Source: CAYHXN01 sp964360605
GTDB lineage: Bacteria; Patescibacteriota; Minisyncoccia; UBA6257; WO2-44-18
Direction: 5' to 3'
DNA length: 12,588 bases
Assembly (NCBI GenBank): GCA_964360605.1
Contig: CAYHXN010000015.1
Coordinates: 1-12,588, forward strand
Below are positions 6,980-12,588 of the stretch, one piece after another. The notes beneath the pieces are model-generated. The model had not been told where the DNA came from and ran no database searches. It saw nothing but the letters and a program-made list of their open reading frames with translations. Both the position numbers and the translations under genes were made by a program. Positions within the stretch are counted from its first letter, which is position 1. Each line of letters opens with the position of its first letter.

Positions 6980-7270
6980 GTGTGTAGCGTAGAGGAATTT
7001 CCAGATCGCCATGGTTGTGGGGGCAGCTTATCCTGCCCCGGTGATACTCTTCAAGAAGCACATGAATCGCTCGTGGAAATTTGTGCACCAAATCAAGTAC
7101 CTCCACTAAGAGAGTTTACTGAAGAAATAGAAACCTACACGCCAGGCTATTCTGATCTCCTTTCGAGTGTGATGAAGAAAGTTGCTCAAACAGTGAGCCC
7201 CAGCAGCCTAGAGTATCCACAGGATCTCATGGACGAAATACGCAGGATTAAAGAAAATAAGACTAACTAA
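6980..7270 (+). CDS. C-terminal open frame of the unit, at least 96 residues, function unknown
   Basis: GTG 6980 is the first standard start in a frame that is open from 6719, but no Shine-Dalgarno site precedes it, so the true N-terminus is probably earlier. The product is soluble and acidic, with cysteines in the SCPG and ICAP segments and near the start, and a polar helical C-terminus ending in RRIKENKTN. I recognise no family. Its stop TAA lies 11 nt before a strong terminator, which shows that a transcript is meant to end here and argues against random openness. If joined to the upstream ORF the protein would have about 274 residues: two N-terminal membrane helices and a soluble domain of about 180 residues. 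Confidence 0.5.
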   Translation: MCSVEEFPDRHGCGGSLSCPGDTLQEAHESLVEICAPNQVPPLREFTEEIETYTPGYSDLLSSVMKKVAQTVSPSSLEYPQDLMDEIRRIKENKTN

Positions 7271-7281
7271 TTCGATCATCG

Positions 7282-7315
7282 GCCGGTTGTGTAAATCGCA
7301 ACCGGCTTTTCTTTT
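7282..7315 (+). terminator. Rho-independent terminator of the unrecognised unit
   Basis: GCCGGTTG (7282-7289) pairs perfectly with CAACCGGC (7299-7306) around a 9-nt loop, followed by TTTTCTTTT (7307-7315). It is the clearest terminator in the window. A 14-bp palindrome (TTCTTTTAAAAGAA, 7309-7322) overlaps its tail. Confidence 0.92.
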
Positions 7316-7349
7316 AAAAGAATTTGCTGTTAAAGCAGTAAAGTATTGG

Positions 7350-9215
7350 TTACTTTGAAATAATCAGTCTTTTCCCCAAAATTATTCTCGCCGGAGGGTT
7401 TTCCCAAGAATAGTTTAATTCGGAAACTCGGCCTTCTTCCCATAGATATCCTTCCGGAGCAATTAAGGAAATTTTAAAGGGACCGTTCACGCCGGATTGC
7501 TTTTCAAAAATAAATTGATAGGGCCTGCTTAAAACGTCGGCGGCGCGGCCGCTTTTATATTCCAAATAAAACTCTTCGCTTTTTCCGGATTCTAGAATCC
7601 ACCAACCGCCAATCAGCTTCCTTCCATTAAACACTCCCTCGTCCACGCCTAATTCCTCGGAAAATTTTTGCGCTCTTTCTAGATCCGCCAAGTCCGGATC
7701 GGTTTTATAGGAAGAATAGTTCACTAGCGGTTTTATCCCAAGGTGATCGTTGCCGGAAATATCCAAAACGCTGGCGGCCGGCTCCAGTAAGGCTAGAAAG
7801 CGATTTTTATTGTCTTTCTTATACCACCACTCTTTTTCCAAATATCCATCGTGGCGACGAGCTACCGTCAAAGAACTGTCGGTGCTTCCGTCCTTGGCCA
7901 ACCGTACTGTCAACTTAATATTTTGAAAAATATAAGCATCGCTCTTTCCGCCGCCGACATTGGCATTCACAAAAGCGAGGTAACTTCCCCAAAAATCATT
8001 TGGCAGGTTCGTCATTTCTCCCCCCAAGCCCAGTACCTGAAGATAAGTCTCAATAGCAAGATTTTTGAAATAAATTTGGGCGTCCTTTTTTTCCACGCGA
8101 TCTTTCAAATATCGCGCGAATTGCTGTTTTTCAGATTCAGAAAATAAACCAATTTTCTCCAGCAATATCGGGGTAAGAACGCCGAGAATGCGCTTGGGCT
8201 GGCCAGCAATCTTATCATCTCCGGCCTCCACTTCTTTTTGCAGTTCCGGCAAAAAATTATCGGGGTTAATAATTAAGCCGTAATCTGCCAGCTTAATGGA
8301 GCCGGTGATTCTTAAAATATCGCGAACCACTTCTATATTAATGGCAATCGCGCCGGAGAATGTTTGGGACTTCTCTTGGTAGATTTTTGATGACTCCAAA
8401 AATTCAATTACCTTTCTGGCGGAAGTGGGAAAATCAAAAAACCAATTAGCGTCTCTCGCGCCCCAGCCGATGGTGAGATTCTGAAGCGGTTTGGGAGGAA
8501 TAATCTTCTCGTTCAATTGTCCATCAGGATTATAAATGTCTTGAACATCTATATTAATGAGATTGCCGCGCTTCAGGGTAAGGTCGGCGAAACTTCCTAA
8601 AAATCCCCCGGCGGGCCTGATTTCCGAAGGATTCTGAAATAAAATCAACAAATGCTGTTCCCGCGGCTGACGAAGCCAATCGGTCAGTGCCCCTAAAAAC
8701 GCGGAGGTGTTGGATATATCGGCATTGAAGTTAAAATAATCGTCTGGCAACGAAACGGAGGATGTCTTACTTAGCTGTTCTCCTAAATTCGCTAAACTAT
8801 TAAGAGAAGAATTTAGATCGTCTAATTTTTTAATTAATTGTTCTCCGCCTCCTCCTATAATCCAAGAAAAAGCGCCTTTTTTAATTTCACCGAGTTGCGT
8901 GCTGGCGGCTGACGCTTGCTCGGTCATGCCAATAAGAACGGAAAAGGCCTCTTTTACTTGTGAGAAATTCAGCAAGCCCAAATCATCCGCCAGCGACTGC
9001 AAACCTCGAATTTCCGCGCTGCTTTCCTGAAAAGATTGCCGCGCGCCATCAATGTTAAAATTAAAAAGCTGGTCGGCGGCAGATTTTAAATTTTTATATA
9101 AAGAAGCCGCTGAATCTTCGGCCACATTTTTGAAGCTTATCAGACGGAAAATGAAAATCGCGCTGGCGGCTATTAAAAAAAATGCGGTCAAATAACGGAG
9201 GGGTTTCTTAGTCAT
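7350..9215 (-). CDS. DUF4012 family membrane-anchored surface protein
   Basis: The 621-residue protein has a basic N-terminus and one membrane helix (about 8-27), then a helical region (about 30-180). The DUF4012 signature follows: LILFQNPSEIRPAGGFLGS (190-208) and an NIDVQDIYNPDGQL segment (221-234), plus DANWFFDFPTSA (255-266). The signature block is typical of DUF4012 in Patescibacteria and Gram-positive bacteria. Its biochemical role is not established. Members are often found next to glycosyltransferases. Here the ATG overlaps the stop of the upstream GT4 gene (TAATG), so translation is coupled and a shared role in cell-surface polysaccharide is inferred. The bulk of the protein should lie outside the membrane. 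A weak hairpin with TTCTTTT lies just after the stop on the minus strand. Confidence 0.88.
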   Translation of the reverse strand: MTKKPLRYLTAFFLIAASAIFIFRLISFKNVAEDSAASLYKNLKSAADQLFNFNIDGARQSFQESSAEIRGLQSLADDLGLLNFSQVKEAFSVLIGMTEQASAASTQLGEIKKGAFSWIIGGGGEQLIKKLDDLNSSLNSLANLGEQLSKTSSVSLPDDYFNFNADISNTSAFLGALTDWLRQPREQHLLILFQNPSEIRPAGGFLGSFADLTLKRGNLINIDVQDIYNPDGQLNEKIIPPKPLQNLTIGWGARDANWFFDFPTSARKVIEFLESSKIYQEKSQTFSGAIAINIEVVRDILRITGSIKLADYGLIINPDNFLPELQKEVEAGDDKIAGQPKRILGVLTPILLEKIGLFSESEKQQFARYLKDRVEKKDAQIYFKNLAIETYLQVLGLGGEMTNLPNDFWGSYLAFVNANVGGGKSDAYIFQNIKLTVRLAKDGSTDSSLTVARRHDGYLEKEWWYKKDNKNRFLALLEPAASVLDISGNDHLGIKPLVNYSSYKTDPDLADLERAQKFSEELGVDEGVFNGRKLIGGWWILESGKSEEFYLEYKSGRAADVLSRPYQFIFEKQSGVNGPFKISLIAPEGYLWEEGRVSELNYSWENPPARIILGKRLIISK

Positions 9216-10423
9216 TAAACAATTGTTTTAAAAACTTCCAACGTAGCGGCGGTTGTTTTCTCCCAACGAAATCGCTGAATGTTTTTGAATCCGGCTTGGA
9301 TTAACTCGCGTCTTTTCTCTTGGTTACCGATAAGCTCTTCAATCGCCGCGGCGGTTTCTTCCACTCGCCAGGGGTCAATGAAAAGAGCCGAATCTCCAAG
9401 AATTTCCGGAAGCGAGGTTCGGAGAGAGGCCACTACCGGACAACCGCAGGCCTGCGCTTCCAAGGGCGGAAAACCAAAACCTTCAAAAAACGATGGGTAG
9501 ACGAAAACACTGGCATTTCTATATAAATCTGCCCGTTCGGCGCTTCGCACCGCTCCCAGAAAAACAATATCTTTCTGGAAAGGCGAATGGGCGGCTTCTT
9601 TTAAAATATTACCATACAGCCAGCCGGGCCGCCCCGCTAAAATCAATTGGAAATTCCGGAAATCTGGTTTAGTTTTCAAGATGTTAAAAGCACGGATAAC
9701 CGCTTCTACATTTTTCCTCGGCTCCAGCGTGCCTAAATACAAAATATAAGGCCTTGTCGCTTGCTTGTCCCGCTGTGGCGGTGGTCGCTGGCCTGCCCCG
9801 CCTTGGCGGTGGTCGCTTGTCACAAATTTAAATTCTTCCGATATCCCAGAATAAATTACTTTTATTTTTTCCGCGGGAATGCCGAAGACGTTGATTAAAT
9901 CAGTTTTAGTAAATTCCGAAACAGCGATGATCTGGGTAGCTGACTGCGCTTGCTTTTTCACGTTTTGGAGCCAATGCCAGAATTTCTGGCGGATGGAAAA
10001 AAAATAGGGATGATGAATGAATGAAAGATCGTGAAAAGTAATCACTCGTGGCGTTTTTTTAACCGATAAAATATTAAAGTGGGGGCTAAAGAAAAGGTCG
10101 GTTTTTATTAAAGAGTCAATTTTTGGCCAATTTAAAAAGTGGCTGCTAAAATCTAAAATTTTATTAGGAATTTTCCAATCAACAATCGGATACTCTCCCG
10201 CCGCTGGCGGAATTCCGCCTTCCAAAATATTATCAGAAAGGTGGCGGGAAGAACTGAGAGCCGAGAACTGAGAAATCGGTGCTTTTTTAAAACCATTATA
10301 GAAAAAACTGTAGTCATTGACCCGATCAACAGATAAAAGCGAACTAGTTAAGTTTCTTGTATACTCCTCTATTCCAGAAGCGCCGCCTTTTGCCAATAGC
10401 CGAATATCTATAGTAATTCTCAC
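9215..10423 (-). CDS. GT4-family glycosyltransferase
   Basis: This 402-residue enzyme has the GT-B fold and should transfer a sugar from a nucleotide donor to a lipid or glycan acceptor at the cytoplasmic membrane face. The N-terminal domain has the GASGIEEYTRNL loop (14-25) and FHDLSFI (130-136). The donor-binding domain has ILYLGTLEPRKN (227-238), LILAGRPGW (260-268) and the EX7E motif EGFGFPPLE (E314, E322). The start is GTG 10423; no Shine-Dalgarno site is seen. The gene overlaps the DUF4012 gene downstream. Two stretches look inserted: residues about 203-223 in the interdomain linker, rich in Gln/Arg/Pro/Gly, and about 69-77 (GGIPPAAGE), both encoded by GC-rich repeat sequence. The donor and acceptor sugars cannot be told from sequence. 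Confidence 0.92.
   Translation of the reverse strand: MRITIDIRLLAKGGASGIEEYTRNLTSSLLSVDRVNDYSFFYNGFKKAPISQFSALSSSRHLSDNILEGGIPPAAGEYPIVDWKIPNKILDFSSHFLNWPKIDSLIKTDLFFSPHFNILSVKKTPRVITFHDLSFIHHPYFFSIRQKFWHWLQNVKKQAQSATQIIAVSEFTKTDLINVFGIPAEKIKVIYSGISEEFKFVTSDHRQGGAGQRPPPQRDKQATRPYILYLGTLEPRKNVEAVIRAFNILKTKPDFRNFQLILAGRPGWLYGNILKEAAHSPFQKDIVFLGAVRSAERADLYRNASVFVYPSFFEGFGFPPLEAQACGCPVVASLRTSLPEILGDSALFIDPWRVEETAAAIEELIGNQEKRRELIQAGFKNIQRFRWEKTTAATLEVFKTIV
9764..9822. repeat. GC-rich repeat insertion in the glycosyltransferase linker
   Basis: TGGCGGTGGTCGCT occurs at 9776-9789 and again at 9804-9817, a 28-nt period. The array is flanked by GCTTGTC on both sides (9763-9769 and 9815-9821). The stretch is far richer in GC than the gene around it and keeps the frame open, adding about 21 residues. 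It resembles the GCGGGACAAG and CCGCCNNGGCGG repeats I know from Parcubacteria drafts, identified from memory. Confidence 0.65.
10198..10219. repeat. GC-rich palindromic element in the glycosyltransferase gene
   Basis: The perfect palindrome GGCGGAATTCCGCC (10206-10219) is preceded by CCGCC-GCT (10198-10205), so the central GGCGG can pair with either flank, giving two alternative hairpins. In frame it encodes GGIPPAAG. It resembles a mobile miniature palindrome rather than ordinary coding sequence. Confidence 0.55.
10251..10273. repeat. Short direct repeat in the glycosyltransferase gene
   Basis: GAACTGAGA occurs at 10251-10259 and 10265-10273, a 14-nt period, encoding a Ser-rich stretch (residues about 51-60). 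With the palindrome about 30 nt away it marks a variable, repeat-prone part of the N-terminal domain. Confidence 0.45.
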
Positions 10424-10464
10424 AATTTTAGATTATTCTATACCCAGAACTTTCACAAAGAGCT

Positions 10465-11235
10465 ATGGGTATAATTCAGGGCAATATTCTTGCTAATAAA
10501 ATACTGAATGAACTTAAAGCTGGGCGGCCGCCAGAAAAATGGCTGGTATTATATGTAGTGGAAGGCGACCCGATTGCGGAAATTTTTGTCCGGAAACATC
10601 AGAAAGTAGCAGCCGAAATGGGAGTGGATTTAAAAACCTACCGATTCTTTACCGGAACTGCCAATAACGAAACTTTTGTCGCGAGCTTAGTAAACCACGC
10701 TTCCCAAGAAATTGTCGGGGGGATTCTTATAACTTTGCCACTGCCAAAAAATATAGATTTAAAAAAGGTTTTAAAAACATTGCCTCCAAAAAAAGATGTT
10801 GGAGTAATAAGCCAAAAATCGGTTTTTGCTCCGCCAGCGGTCGCTACCGTAGAAACGATATTCACTGAATTGCGGATTGAATATAAAGGAAAAACCGTGG
10901 CCATTATCGGCCGGGGAACTTTAATCGGAGCGCCGCTCGCAAAGTTTTTCAAAAAAGAGGCGGGTCGGATAATCTGGCTGAACAGTAAAAATTTTGAAAA
11001 ACGACGTTCGGAATTACCGGAAGCGGATATTATTATTTCAGGAGCGGGGAGAAAGAATTTAATCGGTCCGGACGATATAAGCGAACGCGCGGTAGTCATT
11101 GATTTTGGCGGCGACGTAGATTTTGAAAAATGCAAAGACAAAACGAACTTAATTACTCCACCTCGCGGCGGGGTCGGCCCGATTCTTATTGCTCATATCT
11201 TTAAAAATTTCTATTCAATTGGTTCGCCCCGATAA
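10465..11235 (+). CDS. folD: FolD-family methylenetetrahydrofolate dehydrogenase/cyclohydrolase-like protein
   Basis: Canonical FolD interconverts methylene-, methenyl- and formyl-tetrahydrofolate with NADP. The 256 residues (usual length 280-300) contain the family frame: ILITLPLPKNID (87-98), the nucleotide-binding GRGTLIGAP (149-157), ADIIISGAG (187-195), AVVIDFG (209-215) and ITPPRGGVGP (230-239). The catalytic region is altered. The usual YVxxK appears as FVRKH (41-45), so the Tyr is Phe and the essential Lys position is His, with Lys one residue earlier. The usual Gln before LPLP is Thr90, and KDVDGF reads KDVGVI (110-115). It is either a divergent enzyme or a FolD fold with a changed reaction. 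It diverges from the GT4 gene with 41 nt between the starts. The start ATG has only a weak AAAGAG upstream. The stop lies in a terminator loop. Confidence 0.82.
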   Translation: MGIIQGNILANKILNELKAGRPPEKWLVLYVVEGDPIAEIFVRKHQKVAAEMGVDLKTYRFFTGTANNETFVASLVNHASQEIVGGILITLPLPKNIDLKKVLKTLPPKKDVGVISQKSVFAPPAVATVETIFTELRIEYKGKTVAIIGRGTLIGAPLAKFFKKEAGRIIWLNSKNFEKRRSELPEADIIISGAGRKNLIGPDDISERAVVIDFGGDVDFEKCKDKTNLITPPRGGVGPILIAHIFKNFYSIGSPR

Positions 11236-11257
11236 TTTCGGGGCTCTTGATTTTTTT
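11226..11257 (+). terminator. Terminator-like hairpin at the end of the FolD-like gene
   Basis: GCCCCGA (11226-11232) pairs with TCGGGGC (11238-11244) around a 5-nt loop that begins with the stop codon TAA. Seven T follow at 11251-11257, but six bases separate stem and T-tract, so termination may be partial. The tail overlaps the -35 of the rplS promoter. Confidence 0.65.
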
Positions 11258-11275
11258 AAATTGAAAAGCTATTAT
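11247..11275 (+). promoter_or_regulatory. Promoter of rplS with start site at the ATG
   Basis: TTGATT (11247-11252), a 17-nt spacer and TATTAT (11270-11275) form a good sigma70-type promoter. Only 8 nt separate the -10 from ATG 11284, so the transcript would begin at or within about 2 nt of the start codon. No Shine-Dalgarno site is present, consistent with a leaderless mRNA. Confidence 0.65.
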
Positions 11276-11283
11276 TTAACTCA

Positions 11284-11700
11284 ATGATTAACGATTCTAC
11301 CAACAAAAAAATAAAGCCCGGCGCTAATGTTCGGGTTTGGGAAAAGGTAAAGGAGGGAGAAAAATCCCGCTTAAGCCGTTTTGAGGGCTTGGTTTTGGCC
11401 CGCAAGCACGGCAATGAAATCGGCGCTTCTTTCACCGTTCGCGCCACCGTCGCCGGTGTCGGAGTAGAAAAAGTCTATCCAATCCACTCCCCGCTTATTG
11501 ATAAAGTAGATATTTTAAGCACTCCGAAAAAAATCAGCCGCGCCAAGCTCTACTATGTTAGAAATCTTTCCAGGAAAGAGGCCCAGCAAAAACTCCGTTT
11601 TGAAACAATGAAAGTGGCGAAAGAAATGACGGCCGAGAAAAAAACCGCTACTCCGCAAAGCGAAACACCCTCTGAATCCAAAGAAATTAAAGCTGAATAA
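11284..11700 (+). CDS. rplS: 50S ribosomal protein L19
   Basis: L19 sits at the 30S-50S interface of the ribosome. The 138 residues carry the family core: KPGANVRVWEKVKEG (11-25), RFEGLVLARKHG (32-43), SFTVRATVAGVGVEKVYPIH (49-68), a segment with D73KVDIL, and RAKLYYVRNL (85-94). A charged Lys/Glu/Ser tail of about 40 residues follows, as in many Patescibacteria L19 proteins. The N-terminus is short: the usual first helix, about 12-15 residues before the PGD/PGA motif, is mostly absent. The in-frame codons just upstream, from ATT 11260 after a TAA, read IEKLLFNS, which would resemble that helix but have no standard start. The promoter position favours ATG 11284. Neighbouring trmD or rpsP, frequent partners of rplS, are not here. 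Confidence 0.95.
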   Translation: MINDSTNKKIKPGANVRVWEKVKEGEKSRLSRFEGLVLARKHGNEIGASFTVRATVAGVGVEKVYPIHSPLIDKVDILSTPKKISRAKLYYVRNLSRKEAQQKLRFETMKVAKEMTAEKKTATPQSETPSESKEIKAE

Positions 11701-11715
11701 AACCGCTCCGAGCTT

Positions 11716-11826
11716 CTTTAAGAGTAGAAAGGGCTACTGCCACTATCTTTTAAAGATATTGAGATGGAGGAAACATCTATATTTTATAGACCCGCCGCCC
11801 TCCAAAGAATCTTAAAGTGGTTTTTT
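11716..11826 (+). other. Potentially structured RNA and terminator downstream of rplS
   Basis: The 209-nt gap between rplS and the endonuclease has no ORF I can support. It holds several alternative pairings: CTTTAAGA 11716-11723 with TCTTAAAG 11810-11817; CCACT 11740-11744 with AGTGG 11816-11820; AGGGC 11730-11734 with GCCCT 11797-11801; TGGAGG 11765-11770 with CCTCCA 11799-11804; AGATG 11762-11766 with CATCT 11774-11778; TCTATA 11776-11781 with TATAGA 11785-11790. Six T follow at 11821-11826. The simplest reading is a large rplS terminator. A small RNA or switch is possible but unproven. Confidence 0.4.
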
Positions 11827-11876
11827 GTTATTGAATTGATTTATTCCCAATTGGCATACGCTATCATCTTGAGGTA

Positions 11877-11885
11877 TGTTATAAT
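11877..11885 (+). promoter_or_regulatory. Extended -10 promoter of the endonuclease/tRNA-Leu unit
   Basis: TGT-TATAAT (TG at 11877-11878, TATAAT at 11880-11885) is identical to the element before the PilO-like gene. TTGGCA (11851-11856) is a possible -35, but its spacing is too long for this -10. The start site would be near 11892, giving a leader of about 18 nt with GAGG (11900-11903), 6 nt before ATG 11910. Confidence 0.6.
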
Positions 11886-11909
11886 GTAATCTATAAGACG
11901 AGGTAATAT

Positions 11910-12569
11910 ATGAGCAAACCCAAAAACAAAATAATGGTAAAATGGTCTTCTAATTTTGCTTATGCAATCGGACTTTTAACTACTGATGGAAACTTATCTT
12001 CGGATGGCCGACATTTTGATTTCACATCCATAGATTTAGAACAATTGAAAAATTTTAAGAAGTGTTTGGGTATTAAAAACAAAATTGGATACAAAAAATC
12101 TGGGGAAACAAATCGAAAAATCCAACGCTTACAATTTGGGGATGTAAACTTTTATAAGTTTCTGTTGGGTCTTGGTTTAATGCCTGCAAAGTCCAAAACA
12201 CTTTCGGATCTTGATATTCCTGATAAATATTTTTTTGATTTTTTAAGGGGACATTTTGATGGTGATGGAACTTTTTATTCTTATTGGGATCCCCGTTGGA
12301 AATCAAGTTTTATGTTTTATACAGTATTTTTATCAGCAAGCAAACAACACGTTTTATGGCTTCAAAAAAAGTTAGCGGACATCTTGAAAATTAAAGGTCA
12401 TGTAACGAAAAGTGTTAACAGTTCGGTCTATAATCTCAAATACGCAAAAAAGGAATCTTTAAGAATTTTGCCTAAAATTTACTATGAACCAAGGCTTGTG
12501 AAATTAACTCGGAAATATTTGAAAATTAAGCAGTGTTTGCGTACAATAAGCAAAGGAGATTTAATCTAA
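11910..12569 (+). CDS. LAGLIDADG homing endonuclease (two-motif, single-chain)
   Basis: Homing endonucleases cut a long DNA target in alleles that lack their gene, so that repair copies the gene in. The 219 residues contain two LAGLIDADG helices: AYAIGLLTTDGNL (17-29, catalytic acid D26) and FLRGHFDGDGTF (111-122, D117/D119, of which D119 matches the catalytic position). A protein with two motifs normally acts as a monomer with a pseudo-symmetric site. The motif style resembles the LAGLIDADG_3 type. The ORF is complete, Lys-rich and visibly more AT-rich than its neighbours, a sign of separate origin. It has its own extended -10 and a GAGG site. The stop TAA (12567-12569) is 1 nt from the first base of a tRNA-Leu gene, so both probably share a transcript. 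No intron core or intein splicing motifs are visible, so it appears free-standing. Confidence 0.9.
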   Translation: MSKPKNKIMVKWSSNFAYAIGLLTTDGNLSSDGRHFDFTSIDLEQLKNFKKCLGIKNKIGYKKSGETNRKIQRLQFGDVNFYKFLLGLGLMPAKSKTLSDLDIPDKYFFDFLRGHFDGDGTFYSYWDPRWKSSFMFYTVFLSASKQHVLWLQKKLADILKIKGHVTKSVNSSVYNLKYAKKESLRILPKIYYEPRLVKLTRKYLKIKQCLRTISKGDLI

Positions 12570-12570
12570 T

Positions 12571-12588
12571 GCGCGGGTGGTGAAATGG
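12571..12588 (+). tRNA. tRNA-Leu, 5' part only (cut by window edge)
   Basis: The last 18 nt match the acceptor 5' strand and D-arm start of bacterial tRNA-Leu: a 7-nt acceptor half GCGCGGG, then TGGTGAAATGG, which in Leu tRNAs continues as TAGACAC. The long variable arm, anticodon and any intron lie outside the window. The identity is therefore probable, not certain. Confidence 0.7.

Noticed and set aside
6180..7315. tRNA-Ile/tRNA-Val as an attachment site for the adjacent unrecognised unit
   Set aside because: The unit is on the 5' side of the tRNAs, with the tRNA promoter between. There is no integrase and I see no duplicated tRNA 3' end.
10638..11141. Minus-strand open frame of 167 codons opposite the FolD-like gene
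   Set aside because: The plus strand encodes recognisable FolD motifs throughout; the antisense frame has no domain, no ribosome site and no promoter.
11910..12569. Endonuclease as part of an intein or a group I intron
   Set aside because: No host protein surrounds it and no splicing motifs are seen. No group I core or exon match lies upstream, and the tRNA starts intact after it.
1..12588. Recoding of TGA as glycine (as in Gracilibacteria and Absconditabacteria)
   Set aside because: All recognisable proteins read completely with the standard code and none contains an in-frame TGA. The absence of TGA among the stops of a dozen frames is too small a sample to build on.
1..12588. CRISPR array or phage/transposase genes
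   Set aside because: No regularly spaced direct repeats with unique spacers and no transposase, integrase or capsid-like frame is visible; the only mobile gene is the homing endonuclease.

Overview
The window looks like a chromosomal segment of an ultra-small Patescibacteria/CPR bacterium, most like Parcubacteria. This is an inference. It rests on compact gene packing, a DUF4012 protein paired with a GT4 glycosyltransferase, a free-standing LAGLIDADG endonuclease beside a tRNA gene, GC-rich palindromic repeat fragments inside coding sequence, and weak or absent Shine-Dalgarno sites before several genes. The standard code fits: no gene needs TGA as sense, and none of the complete frames ends in TGA.

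Layout, left to right. 1-1268 (-): the 5' part of a bifunctional (p)ppGpp synthetase/hydrolase, cut by the window edge. 1318-2313 (+): a queuosine-nucleotide glycosylase-like (Qng1/DUF2419) protein, convergent with topA; the two stop codons overlap inside a terminator hairpin. 5459-2310 (-): dprA then topA, a DNA-processing pair. 5458-6173 (+): a PilO-like single-pass membrane protein and a 62-residue membrane protein, divergent from dprA with interlocked start codons (CCATGG). 6328-6180 (-): tRNA-Ile(GAT) and tRNA-Val(GAC) behind a good sigma70-type promoter. 6385-7315 (+): a self-contained unit with its own promoter, the strongest Shine-Dalgarno site of the window, a two-helix membrane ORF, a same-frame continuation after a TAA stop, and a textbook terminator; I do not recognise its products. 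10423-7350 (-): a GT4 glycosyltransferase and a DUF4012 surface protein, translationally coupled. 10465-11235 (+): a FolD-family protein with altered catalytic positions. 11284-11700 (+): ribosomal protein L19. 11701-11909: a non-coding stretch with much potential RNA structure. 11910-12569 (+): a LAGLIDADG homing endonuclease ending 1 nt before the first 18 nt of a tRNA-Leu gene at the right edge.

Functionally the segment mixes core information processing (TopA, L19, tRNAs, Rel), DNA uptake and pilus functions (DprA, PilO-like), cell-surface polysaccharide work (GT4, DUF4012) and nucleotide or modified-base metabolism (FolD-like, Qng1-like). The least explained pieces are the 6385-7315 unit, the endonuclease/tRNA-Leu junction, the structured 11701-11826 stretch, and the repeat fragments built into GT4 and TopA.
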